A stretch of DNA of 64,000 nt from NCBI GenBank assembly GCA_012841405.1, contig DUUT01000013.1, positions 25,175 through 89,174 of the forward strand, read 5' to 3'. Positions 40,877 through 49,562 of the stretch are shown here, in pieces; the first letter of the stretch is position 1; every line of letters starts with the position of its first letter. This DNA comes from Chloroflexota bacterium. Lineage in GTDB: Bacteria > Chloroflexota > Anaerolineae > UBA1429. The translations under genes and the position numbers were made by a program. Below the pieces are notes generated by a model. That model searched no databases. It was given only the letters and a program-made list of their open reading frames with translations, and had not been told where the DNA came from.

Positions 40877-42495
40877 AGCGAACCACCGTCCGCGGCATCG
40901 TCCGCCTGGCCGTACGGAGCGGCGGCACCAGCCTCAAGGCCCCGCGCCCGGGCGCCGACGACGCGAGCGCCGTCCATGGGGTGGCCCCGTCACCGACGAC
41001 GGCCATCGCGACGGAGGCGCTGCTCGTCGTGGGCCTGGCGCTCGCCGGCCTGCTCACGCGGTGGGCCACGCGCAGCCAGGTGCTGTACCATTGGGACTCG
41101 GTGAACTTTGCCCTTGCCCTGGAGCACTATGACATCGCCGCCCACCAGCCCCATCCACCGGGCTACATCCTGTACGTGCTGCTGGGCCGCCTCGTACACA
41201 CCGTAGTGGGCGACGCCAACGGCAGCCTCGTGCTGATCAGCGTCCTGTCCTCGGCGCTGCTCGTCCCTATGGCCTATGGCCTGGGCAGGGACCTGTTTGA
41301 TCGCGGCACCGGCGTCTACGCGGCGCTGCTGACCCTCACGGCGCCGCTGGTGTGGTTCTACGGCAGCGTCGCCCTCTCGTATATCGCCGAGCTGTTGCTC
41401 ACCAGCCTCATCGCCTGGCTCTGCTTCCACAGCCTGCTGGGCAGGCGCGGCGCCCTCCTCATGGCCTCACTGACACTGGCCATCGCCGGAGGGATCCGGC
41501 AAAACACGCTGCCGCTGCTCCTACCGCTGTGGCTGTTCTGTGTCGTCCGTGCCGAGGGGCAGCAGCGGCTGTGGGCGCTGCTGGCCCTCGCCGTCCCCAC
41601 CGTGGGGTGGGGACTGGCCATGCTGCACCTCAGCGGTGGCCTGGGCGCGTACCTCAGTGCCGTCCTACGGCAGGCCAGCGACACGGCGGTGACGACAGGT
41701 TTGGGTTCCGGGATGCGCATCCTGAGCAACTGGGCACGGCTGTCGCTTTATGCGCTGTACACGCTCACCCTGGGTGTGGCCGTCGTGCCTCTGCTCCTGC
41801 CCGCCGTGGCTCGTGCACCACGGTGCCACCTGGCGCAGCCCCACTGGCAGGTGCTCGGGCTGTGGCTGGCGCCGAGCATCGCTTTCTACTCGCTGTTCGT
41901 GCAACAGGCGGGTTACGCGTTCACGTTCATGATGGCGCTCATTGTCATTGTGGCGTTTGGCCTGCGTCGCGCATCGGGCGGCGCGGCGCGGCGGATGCGT
42001 CGTCGGAACCTCGTGCACTATGCCCTGGGAGTGGTGCTCGCCTGCAACGTGACGTTCTTTGTCGCCGCCCCGCCCTTTCTGTTTGGCGCGCGCAGACAGC
42101 TCTTTAGCGCACCCTCATTGCCAGCGATTCGGCACCGAGACGCCTCGGTACAGGAGAGGATCACCTTCATCCGCCACCGCTTTGACCCGCAAACGACGAT
42201 CATTCTCGCCAGCACGTTCGATCTCCGCCTGCCGGACTATTACCTGCGCGACTATCAGCGCCTCCGGGTGATGGCGGAGGACAGCGCCGACCCGACGGCC
42301 GTCCCCCTTGCCGACGCGATCAGCGCCGTGATCCTCTTCGACGAGGACCTGAGCGCCGCGCCCACGGGACCGTCTCCCCACGCCGAGACGCTGCCAGGGG
42401 GAGTGACCCTGCGATGGTTCGAACGCGACGCCGATCAGACGCTGGTGTGCACCGGCACCACTGTAGGACTCGAACCCATGGGAGGAAACCCGTGA
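40873..42495 (+). CDS. Polytopic membrane protein, PMT_2/GT39-like
   Basis: YHWDSVNFALALEHYDIAAHQPHPPGYILYVLLGRLVH plus multiple TM helices; ATGA overlap. Confidence 0.72.
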   Translation: MKRTTVRGIVRLAVRSGGTSLKAPRPGADDASAVHGVAPSPTTAIATEALLVVGLALAGLLTRWATRSQVLYHWDSVNFALALEHYDIAAHQPHPPGYILYVLLGRLVHTVVGDANGSLVLISVLSSALLVPMAYGLGRDLFDRGTGVYAALLTLTAPLVWFYGSVALSYIAELLLTSLIAWLCFHSLLGRRGALLMASLTLAIAGGIRQNTLPLLLPLWLFCVVRAEGQQRLWALLALAVPTVGWGLAMLHLSGGLGAYLSAVLRQASDTAVTTGLGSGMRILSNWARLSLYALYTLTLGVAVVPLLLPAVARAPRCHLAQPHWQVLGLWLAPSIAFYSLFVQQAGYAFTFMMALIVIVAFGLRRASGGAARRMRRRNLVHYALGVVLACNVTFFVAAPPFLFGARRQLFSAPSLPAIRHRDASVQERITFIRHRFDPQTTIILASTFDLRLPDYYLRDYQRLRVMAEDSADPTAVPLADAISAVILFDEDLSAAPTGPSPHAETLPGGVTLRWFERDADQTLVCTGTTVGLEPMGGNP

Positions 42496-44021
42496 TGCCT
42501 CGCACGCGATGGCCCCACGTCCTGGCCGTGCTCGCCTGCCTGGCGATGCCGCTCCTGGCGGCGCCCACCCTCGGCACCGCCCAAAGCCCCGAGTCGGGCT
42601 GGAGTACGCCCTACAACGTTTCGCGGTCTAGCCTGCGTTCCTGGTTCCCCGACATCAAGGTCGATGACACCGGCAAGGTACACGTCGTCTGGTGCGAGAC
42701 CGAGCGCCGCCGCGACGGCCGCGAGTACGAGTCGATCCACTATGCCCGCTGGGACGGCTACTACTGGTCGGACCCACGCAGCATCGTGGCGGCCCAACCC
42801 GACATTCGCCGCAACGCCATCACCGTCGGCCCCGGCGGCAACCTGATCATGGTGCACAATCAGACCTCCATGGTGCGCATGGGCTTGGTGTATACCGCCG
42901 CGCCACTGGAGCAGGCCTGGTTAGCGCCGGCGTGGTCACCGGCACGGACGGTGAGCGCCTTTGGCGGTACCTACATGTCCGACCTTGACGTGGACGCCAC
43001 GGGCACCATCCACCTGCTCTTTGACGACTGGGGTTACGATCGGCAGGAGGATCGTATCGGGGGCCTGGCCGACATGTACTACCGGCGCTCCACCGATCAG
43101 GGACGCACCTGGTCGGTGCCCATCAATCTGGCTCAGAGCGACGAGGGATCGAGCCGTGGCCAAATAAAGGTCGATCCCGCCGGCGGCCTCCACGCCACCT
43201 GGGACGAGGGCTGGGATCGCCTCACGGGCCTCGGGGAGGCGCACTATTCCACGTACCGCTACTCCGGCGACGGCGGCCTGACGTGGTCCCCCCCGATCAC
43301 GGTCGCGGCGCCCATCACCGGCACGGAGCAGCTCGTCTCGGGCGCAGATGGGGCCGGTGGGGTGCTCCTCGTCTGGCGGCTAGTGGACGCTGCCGAGATC
43401 TATTACCAGTGGACGTCCGACGGCGGCAAGACCTGGACGGAACCCGCTCCCATTCCCGGAATCTACTCGCGTCCGTGGGGTGTCCCCTTTGACCTGTACG
43501 AGACGGCCACCGACAGCGCCGGCAATATCCACGTGTTGGCCGTAGGCCGCGCCGAACCCACCCTCGAAGCGCCGCTCGAGCTCTACCATCTCGTGTGGGA
43601 TGGAGAGACCTGGTCCGAGCCCGCCATCGTCTGGCAGGGCGAGGGGTACCCCGAGTACCCACGGCTGGCGGTCAGCGAGGGCAATCGCCTGCATGCCGTC
43701 TGGTTCGTACGTGATGATCTTTGGTTCGGCAAAACGTACGATGTGTGGTATAGTGAGATCAAGGTGGCTGCGCCGCGCCGTACCCCCGCTCCCACCTTGA
43801 CACCGTGGCCTTCACCGACACCTACCGCTACCTCCACGCCTCAACCCACAGCTACGCCCTATCCAACGCTCTTGGCAGCCGAGTATACGGGTGCTCCGCC
43901 GAAGCACTTGACGAGGGATGCCGAAATCGCCGGCGTCCTTCGCTTGGGCATCGCCCTGGCTCCGATTGGCGCCGCGGTGCTCACCATGCTTATCGCGGCA
44001 CAGTTGCGTCGCCGTCGCTGA
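42495..44021 (+). CDS. Secreted, C-terminally membrane-anchored BNR/sialidase-like protein
   Basis: N-terminal signal; RRSTDQGRTWSVPI, YSGDGGLTWSPPI, WTSDGGKTWTEPA; Thr/Pro linker; C-terminal LRLGIALAPIGAAVLTMLIAAQLRRRR. Confidence 0.8.
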   Translation: MPRTRWPHVLAVLACLAMPLLAAPTLGTAQSPESGWSTPYNVSRSSLRSWFPDIKVDDTGKVHVVWCETERRRDGREYESIHYARWDGYYWSDPRSIVAAQPDIRRNAITVGPGGNLIMVHNQTSMVRMGLVYTAAPLEQAWLAPAWSPARTVSAFGGTYMSDLDVDATGTIHLLFDDWGYDRQEDRIGGLADMYYRRSTDQGRTWSVPINLAQSDEGSSRGQIKVDPAGGLHATWDEGWDRLTGLGEAHYSTYRYSGDGGLTWSPPITVAAPITGTEQLVSGADGAGGVLLVWRLVDAAEIYYQWTSDGGKTWTEPAPIPGIYSRPWGVPFDLYETATDSAGNIHVLAVGRAEPTLEAPLELYHLVWDGETWSEPAIVWQGEGYPEYPRLAVSEGNRLHAVWFVRDDLWFGKTYDVWYSEIKVAAPRRTPAPTLTPWPSPTPTATSTPQPTATPYPTLLAAEYTGAPPKHLTRDAEIAGVLRLGIALAPIGAAVLTMLIAAQLRRRR

Positions 44022-44082
44022 GGGTATGGCGCCCGCGCCACGCCGGGTACGACTGTGACCCAGCATTAACGTAGCGTACACC

Positions 44083-44108
44083 TTGCCGTAACCAAAGCGT
44101 GGCATAAT
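44083..44108 (+). promoter_or_regulatory. Candidate extended -10 promoter for the RiPP-like operon
   Basis: ttgccgtaaccaaagcgTGGcataat: TGn-CATAAT extended -10 (44100-44108); the -35 is weakly spaced. Confidence 0.45.
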
Positions 44109-44348
44109 AGTGCTGTCAGTGGAATCGTGGGTACCGTCGCCGCGTGACGGTGAGGGTGTCCCGCGACAAGTGAACGGCCCAGATCAAGACCGCCCGCCCA
44201 ACCCCATCGCATCGCTCCCCTTCATCCACGACTCGGCCACATCGCTCTCCACGCGCTCTGCACAATGCCATATTCCATGTGCCCGGTCTTGCGCTGGCGG
44301 CTCAGCCAACGTCTGGTTCGGTGTATCAATAAGGCAAGTGGGGAGCAC

Positions 44349-45245
44349 ATGGACTCCAACCTGGTTCCAGCACAGAGCGCACACGTAGCGTTCGAGATGC
44401 GTATGGCGATCGGCCCGGCCGTCATCGGCGTTCGCAGCAGCGATACCGCCTTTGCCGAGATGGTAGAAACCTGGTGCCGGCCATTCTGCACCGATCGCGA
44501 GCCCGAATACATCCTGGACGTCGCCTTGCGCGATGGGCGCACCGCCGCCGAGATCCAGCAGGTGATGCCCGAGGTGCGCGTGCAGGCTCGCGATGGGTGG
44601 TTCACATCGGACCCTCCGCTCTGGGAGGCGGAGTATCGCCCTGCCGAGCGCTATCTGCGCTTCCAAGCCGAGCGCGAGCTCTTCCATCCCGCCATCCAAC
44701 CCCGCTACCTGAACATCCTCCTCTCTTCGCTCTACAACTCGTACTGTGAGGACCGGCAGTGCTCCCCGCGCGAGGCGTACCTCGTCCACGGCTGTGGAGT
44801 AGCCCTCGGCGGCGACGGCTATCTCTTTACGGGGCCATCCGGCGCGGGCAAGACGACTGTGGCCAGCCTGTCACCCCACCACACCGTGCTGAACGATGAG
44901 GTGGTCCTCATGCGGCTGGCGGATGACGGCGTCTCGATGGCGGGCACGCCCCTGCTGGGGGGCATCAACCGCCGGTGCAACGTCACCGTACCGCTCAAGG
45001 CCATCCTGCTGCTGCGCCACAGCCGCGAACCGGCCCTCGGCGAGGTTGAGTCGAAAGAAGCCTACACGCGATTCCTCGCCCAGATCTTTGATCTGGCGCC
45101 AGTGCTGTCCTCCGGCGCCGAGCGCATTCGCTGGCTGTCGGAGCGCATGGATTTTGCGCGCGGAGTGCTCGAGCGGCTGCCGTGCTACGAGCTCGCCTTC
45201 CGGCCGGACGATTCGTTCTGGCCGCTTATCAAAGATCTGGCGTAG
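44349..45245 (+). CDS. HPr kinase/phosphatase-like P-loop kinase (HprK-related)
   Basis: YLVHGCGVALGGDGYLFTGPSGAGKTTVASLSPHHTVLNDEVVLMRL; adjacent to radical SAM and PqqD genes. Confidence 0.85.
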   Translation: MDSNLVPAQSAHVAFEMRMAIGPAVIGVRSSDTAFAEMVETWCRPFCTDREPEYILDVALRDGRTAAEIQQVMPEVRVQARDGWFTSDPPLWEAEYRPAERYLRFQAERELFHPAIQPRYLNILLSSLYNSYCEDRQCSPREAYLVHGCGVALGGDGYLFTGPSGAGKTTVASLSPHHTVLNDEVVLMRLADDGVSMAGTPLLGGINRRCNVTVPLKAILLLRHSREPALGEVESKEAYTRFLAQIFDLAPVLSSGAERIRWLSERMDFARGVLERLPCYELAFRPDDSFWPLIKDLA

Positions 45246-45248
45246 GGA

Positions 45249-46337
45249 ATGATGGACGATCGCACGCACCATACGGTGATCCAAGAGTGGGATGGCGAAG
45301 CGCCCCTCCTCCACGAGGTGATGCGCAGGGCAGGGGAGCGCCATATCCCCTGGCAGGCTGCCATCGAGGTGACCTATCGCTGCAATCTCGCCTGCCGTCA
45401 CTGCTACGTCGATGATGGGCTCAAGGGCACAGAACGGCCCGAGCTGTCCGTCGCCGAGTGGCAGCGGATTCTCGACGCGTTGGCTGCCAGTGGGACGCTC
45501 CACCTCCTCATCACCGGGGGCGAGCCGCTGGTGCGCGCGGACCTGTTGGACATCCTGGAGGCGGCCACCGAGCGCGGGTTCTTTGTCGCGCTGCTGACGA
45601 ACGGCACCCTGGTGTCACCCGAGTGGGTAGCTCAGCTACGCGCCCTGCGCCCGCACTTTGTGGGCACCAGCGTCTATGGCGCCTCCGCCGAAAGCCACGA
45701 CAGGATCACCCAGCGGCCGGGATCCTTCCGGCGCACCGTGGACGCCATTCGGTCGCTGGTGAACGCTGGGCTGACGGTCGTCGTGCAGGCGACGCTGATG
45801 GCCGACAACGTCGGCGAGATCGCCGCCATGCGCGCACTCGTCGCGGACCTGGGCGCGACATTCTCCCTCGGCTTTAGTCTGGTGCCGACCAAGGGATGCG
45901 GTCTGGGGCCGCAGGCACTGGAGGCACCTGTTGGAGAGATGCTGGAGCACCTCTGGGCAGAGCCGGCGGTGCTCGTCGAGCCGCATCAGGCCGAGCCGCG
46001 CGTCTGCCAGGCGGGCCGGGGCATCTGCTCCGTCTCGCCCAATGGCGACCTCTATCCCTGCCTCCTCATGCCACTCCGACTCGGCAGTCTACGGGAACGG
46101 TCGTTTGACGAGATCTGGTGGCAGCAGCCGCCCAAGGCGTTGGTGCACCTCCGCAGCCTCACCCCAGCCGATTGGGTCGCGTGCGAGGGGTGCCCCGATG
46201 CCGCGTTCTGTTTTCGCTGTCCGGGAGCCGCCCTCGGTGAGACGGGCTCTTTGACGGAGAGGCCACCCAGCTCGTGTCGCGCTGCCGCGATTCGGGCGCG
46301 GCTCTATCACACGAGGAAAGGAGGGAGCCGACTATGA
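45249..46337 (+). CDS. Radical SAM/SPASM peptide maturase-like protein
   Basis: EVTYRCNLACRHCYVDDG (CxxxCxxC); C-term VCQAGRGICSVSPNGDLYPC...CEGCPDAAFCFRCPGA...C SPASM-type cysteines. Confidence 0.93.
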   Translation: MMDDRTHHTVIQEWDGEAPLLHEVMRRAGERHIPWQAAIEVTYRCNLACRHCYVDDGLKGTERPELSVAEWQRILDALAASGTLHLLITGGEPLVRADLLDILEAATERGFFVALLTNGTLVSPEWVAQLRALRPHFVGTSVYGASAESHDRITQRPGSFRRTVDAIRSLVNAGLTVVVQATLMADNVGEIAAMRALVADLGATFSLGFSLVPTKGCGLGPQALEAPVGEMLEHLWAEPAVLVEPHQAEPRVCQAGRGICSVSPNGDLYPCLLMPLRLGSLRERSFDEIWWQQPPKALVHLRSLTPADWVACEGCPDAAFCFRCPGAALGETGSLTERPPSSCRAAAIRARLYHTRKGGSRL

Positions 46338-46462
46338 AAAAGAGATACCTCAAGCCCACCATCATCATTCAAAAGATCGAACTCGCCACGTTGGCCGGCC
46401 GCTACCAGAGTTTCTCACCGCTGCCCATCCTCAACCCACTGTTTAGGTTGTGCTGTAGCTAG
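46334..46462 (+). CDS. Candidate RiPP precursor peptide (42 aa)
   Basis: MKKRYLKPTIIIQKIELATLAGRYQSFSPLPILNPLFRLCCS; ATG overlaps the TGA of the radical SAM gene (ATGA); YxxP-type leader motif; no acidic residue after E16. Confidence 0.75.
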   Translation: MKKRYLKPTIIIQKIELATLAGRYQSFSPLPILNPLFRLCCS

Positions 46463-46618
46463 CTCGGTAACTGAGGGCGTCCGGTTGGTGCCCTAGGGAA
46501 CCAATCGGCGCCCTGCGGCACCCACCGCCCGATTGGGGGGCCGTCCGTTGGCCCGTCTCACCGAGGGCGGCTCCGGGATCTCATGGCGGCCGCACCGTCC
46601 ATCTCGAGAGGTGACACG

Positions 46619-47215
46619 ATGGCCCACGGCGCGAGTGAACCCACGAGAACGCCGCGAACCCCGGGTGAATCGCCCGTGGGCCCGGTGCCCGATGCCGTGC
46701 TCGAAGAGCTCTCCGAAGAGCTGCTCGCCCGCGGCGGCCGTGTGTGGCGCAGTGTGACATCCGACAGCATGGCGCCCCTCCTGCGGGCGGGCGACCGCAT
46801 CCTCGTCGAGCCATGCGCCGATCGCATCCGCTGGGGTGACGTGATTGTCTTTCGCTCCCCCGCCGGACCGACCGTGCACCGCGTGCTCGGCATCCGCCGC
46901 GATACTGTGCCGCCCCAGATAATCGAAAAGGGGGACGCCAACCCCTTTGCGGGAAGTATCGCCCTGACAGCGGTGAGTGGTCGCGTGTGTCGGCGCGATC
47001 GTGAGGGCCGCTCGTTGGATCTGAACCATGGCAGGGGGCGCGTCATCCAGCTCATTCTGGCGACGCTGTCATTGCTGGCGTTGGGCGGGCTGCTCGCTGG
47101 TCAGGCAGTGCGACGTCTGTTGCACATCGAGCGCCCCACGGGCATCGCCACGCGCATTGCCGGGCTTCTCCGCGCCCTGTCTGAAGGTGTAGCCCGTGTG
47201 CTCGGAACGGATTAG
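46619..47215 (+). CDS. S26 (signal peptidase I/SipW-like) peptidase
   Basis: SVTSDSMAPLLRAGDRILVEP, WGDVIVFRSPAGPTVHRVLGIRRD, C-terminal TM; RBS gagagg 7 nt upstream. Confidence 0.85.
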   Translation: MAHGASEPTRTPRTPGESPVGPVPDAVLEELSEELLARGGRVWRSVTSDSMAPLLRAGDRILVEPCADRIRWGDVIVFRSPAGPTVHRVLGIRRDTVPPQIIEKGDANPFAGSIALTAVSGRVCRRDREGRSLDLNHGRGRVIQLILATLSLLALGGLLAGQAVRRLLHIERPTGIATRIAGLLRALSEGVARVLGTD

Positions 47216-47255
47216 CCGGCGCTGGTGCCGGGCAACGCCTGGCTCTCAGGGCCGC

Positions 47256-47274
47256 GCCTTGCGCAGGGCAAGGC
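47256..47274 (+). terminator. GC hairpin between peptidase and PqqD genes
   Basis: gccttgc-gcagg-gcaaggc perfect 7-bp stem; no U-tract. Confidence 0.35.
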
Positions 47275-47321
47275 CGCCTGCGCGGGCTGCCGGGAGCTGG
47301 ACCTAGGCCGCCCCATCGGAC

Positions 47322-47382
47322 GCCCCCCGCGCATCATACCTGTCCCGTTGCTGGCATGATGCGTCAACCATCATCAGCGCGG
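47322..47382 (+). promoter_or_regulatory. Copy 1 of a conserved intergenic element with CGCATCAT/ATGATGCG inverted repeat
   Basis: cgcatcat(18 nt)atgatgcg-tcaac-catcat; TGG-CATGAT extended -10-like; similar to 62723-62785. Confidence 0.5.
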
Positions 47383-47421
47383 GGCGCGTCTTGAGGCGCC
47401 AACAGGAGGATGAAGGGAAAC

Positions 47422-47706
47422 ATGGAAAAGCGCTACCTGAAGCGCAGTGAGGACTATGTGTGGCGCGACATCGGCGGAGAGATCGTGATCCTCAACGCGG
47501 AGGGCACCCAGGTCTGCCTACTGAATGAGACGGCCGCGACCATCTGGGCTCTCTGCGACGGCGAGCGCGACGTGTGCGCCATTGCCCAGGCCATCGCGAC
47601 GCAGTACGACGTATCGCACGACGAGGCGACGACCGACGTGCACGAGTTCGCCGGACAGCTCGTAGCCTCGGGCTTCGCCGAATGGGTGGGCGCCACCGAG
47701 GTGTAG
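47422..47706 (+). CDS. PqqD-family protein (RRE-like peptide-binding domain)
   Basis: YVWRDIGGEIVILNAEGTQVCLLNETAATIWALCDGERDVCAIAQAIATQYDV; start at MEKRYLK. Confidence 0.9.
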   Translation: MEKRYLKRSEDYVWRDIGGEIVILNAEGTQVCLLNETAATIWALCDGERDVCAIAQAIATQYDVSHDEATTDVHEFAGQLVASGFAEWVGATEV

Positions 47707-47737
47707 CGTTGGTTCCGGGTGACGAAAGGATGCGGGA

Positions 47738-48754
47738 GTGGGCGTCATCGAGACCCAGGCCCTCACCAAGGCCTTTTCGAGACGAACCGATTACCGCGCA
47801 CTGTGGCGCCTCGGCAGGCGCCACGACCTCGTGGCCGTCGACGCCGTCGACTTGGTGGTGGAAGAGGGAGAGCTGTTCGGCCTGCTGGGGCCGAATGGCG
47901 CGGGCAAGACCACCCTCACCAAGCTGCTGTGTACCCTCATCCTGCCGACGTCGGGGAGGGCCACCGTTTGCGGCCACGACGTGGTGGCCGATGCCGCTGA
48001 TGTGCGGCGCGAGGTGGGGCTGGTCGATTGCCAGGATCGCAGTTTCTTTTGGCGGCTGTCGGGTTGGCAGAACCTCCTCTTCTTTGCCGCGCTGGTGGGC
48101 CTGCATGGGGCCCAGGCGCGGCGTCGCATCGCGGAACTCGTGGACCTCGTCGGCCTGGAGGGCGACATCGACCGCCGGTTCATGACCTACTCCAGCGGCA
48201 TGCGGCAACGGCTGGCCATCGCCCGCGGGCTGCTGTCCATGCCCCTCGTCGTGTTCATGGACGAGCCGACGCGCAGCCTTGATCCGGTCACCGCGCGTGA
48301 CCTGCGCCGCTTTATCCGCGAGATACTGGTCGATGCCCTGGGGCGTACGGTGGTGCTCGTGACCCATCGCCTGGAAGAGGCCGAGGAGCTCTGTGATCGC
48401 GTGGCCATCATGAACCACGGGCGCGTGCTGGCCTGTTCGCCGGCCGAGGACATCAAGCGGCGCATCTCGGCGCGCCTGCGCTACACCCTGCGCGTGCGGC
48501 GCCTCGCGCCAGAGGTCCTCGCGCCCCTGCGAGGCGCGCCGGGGGTGGCCGATCTGTGCATGGCCGATGCCAACTCGCACGGCGTCGAGTTGCAGCTCCT
48601 CCTGGCCGATGAGGATACCTGCCTGCCGGGCCTCATCCGCGAGATCGTGACACTGGGCGGCGATATCGTGCATTGCCAGTCGCAGGGGCTGTCCTTGGAG
48701 GAGGCATTCGTGCAAATGGTGCAGGGGTCGGATGATGGTATTGGCACTACATAG
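47738..48754 (+). CDS. ABC transporter ATP-binding protein
   Basis: GLLGPNGAGKTTLTKLLCTLI; YSSGMRQRLAIARGLLSMPLVVFMDEPTRSLDP. Confidence 0.93.
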   Translation: MGVIETQALTKAFSRRTDYRALWRLGRRHDLVAVDAVDLVVEEGELFGLLGPNGAGKTTLTKLLCTLILPTSGRATVCGHDVVADAADVRREVGLVDCQDRSFFWRLSGWQNLLFFAALVGLHGAQARRRIAELVDLVGLEGDIDRRFMTYSSGMRQRLAIARGLLSMPLVVFMDEPTRSLDPVTARDLRRFIREILVDALGRTVVLVTHRLEEAEELCDRVAIMNHGRVLACSPAEDIKRRISARLRYTLRVRRLAPEVLAPLRGAPGVADLCMADANSHGVELQLLLADEDTCLPGLIREIVTLGGDIVHCQSQGLSLEEAFVQMVQGSDDGIGTT

Positions 48755-49550
48755 GGCGTGGGCATTCGTTCGGCGCGACGCGCAGATCCAGGCGAGCTAC
48801 CGCCTCGATTTCGTCATGCGCATCGGTGGCATTGTGCTGTCCGTCGCGGTGTTCTACTTTATCTCTGACATGCTCGGCACGGTGGTGAACCCCTACCTGC
48901 AGGACTATCGCGCCGACTATTTCCACTTTGCCCTGATGGGCGTGGCCTTTTACCCCCTGATCGACGCCAGCATCGCCAGTCTGTCGCGCATCATCCAGGA
49001 GTACCAGTCGGACGGCACGCTGGAGGTGCTGTTCCTCAGCCCGATGCCAATCCTCCTGTCGCTGCTCCTATCCAACCTGTGGACCTACCTCTGGACGCTG
49101 GCCCAATCGCTCCTGTACCTCCTGTCAGGTGTGCTGCTCTTTGGGGCGACGCTGAACTGGAGCAACCTACTGAATGCCCTGCTCGTCATCGCCATGGCCG
49201 TCCTCGCCAACGCGGGGTTGGGGCTCATCAATGCCAGCTTTGTGCTCGTGACCAAGCGCTCCAGCCCCATAGCGGCCCTCCTCAGCCTGGTGACAGGACT
49301 GCTCGCGGGGGTCTACTACCCGGTCGAGGTGCTTCCCGGCTGGCTGCGGTCGCTGAGCCTCCTCCTGCCGGCCACCCACGCGCTCAACGCCCTCCGCACG
49401 AGCCTGCTCGGGGGCGCCACGTGGCAGGCCATCCTCCCTGAGCTCATCGTCATGGCCCTCTTTGCCATCCTGCTCCTGCCGCTGGGCCTGTTTTCATTCC
49501 GCCTAGCAGTGCGCTGGGCCAAGATCGATGGCAGCCTGACCCAGTACTGA
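48732..49550 (+). CDS. ABC-2 type transporter permease
   Basis: Six-TM pattern; ALHRAWAFVRRDAQIQASYRLDFVMRIGG...; overlaps ATPase gene. Confidence 0.88.
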   Translation: MMVLALHRAWAFVRRDAQIQASYRLDFVMRIGGIVLSVAVFYFISDMLGTVVNPYLQDYRADYFHFALMGVAFYPLIDASIASLSRIIQEYQSDGTLEVLFLSPMPILLSLLLSNLWTYLWTLAQSLLYLLSGVLLFGATLNWSNLLNALLVIAMAVLANAGLGLINASFVLVTKRSSPIAALLSLVTGLLAGVYYPVEVLPGWLRSLSLLLPATHALNALRTSLLGGATWQAILPELIVMALFAILLLPLGLFSFRLAVRWAKIDGSLTQY

Positions 49551-49562
49551 GAAAGGTACACC

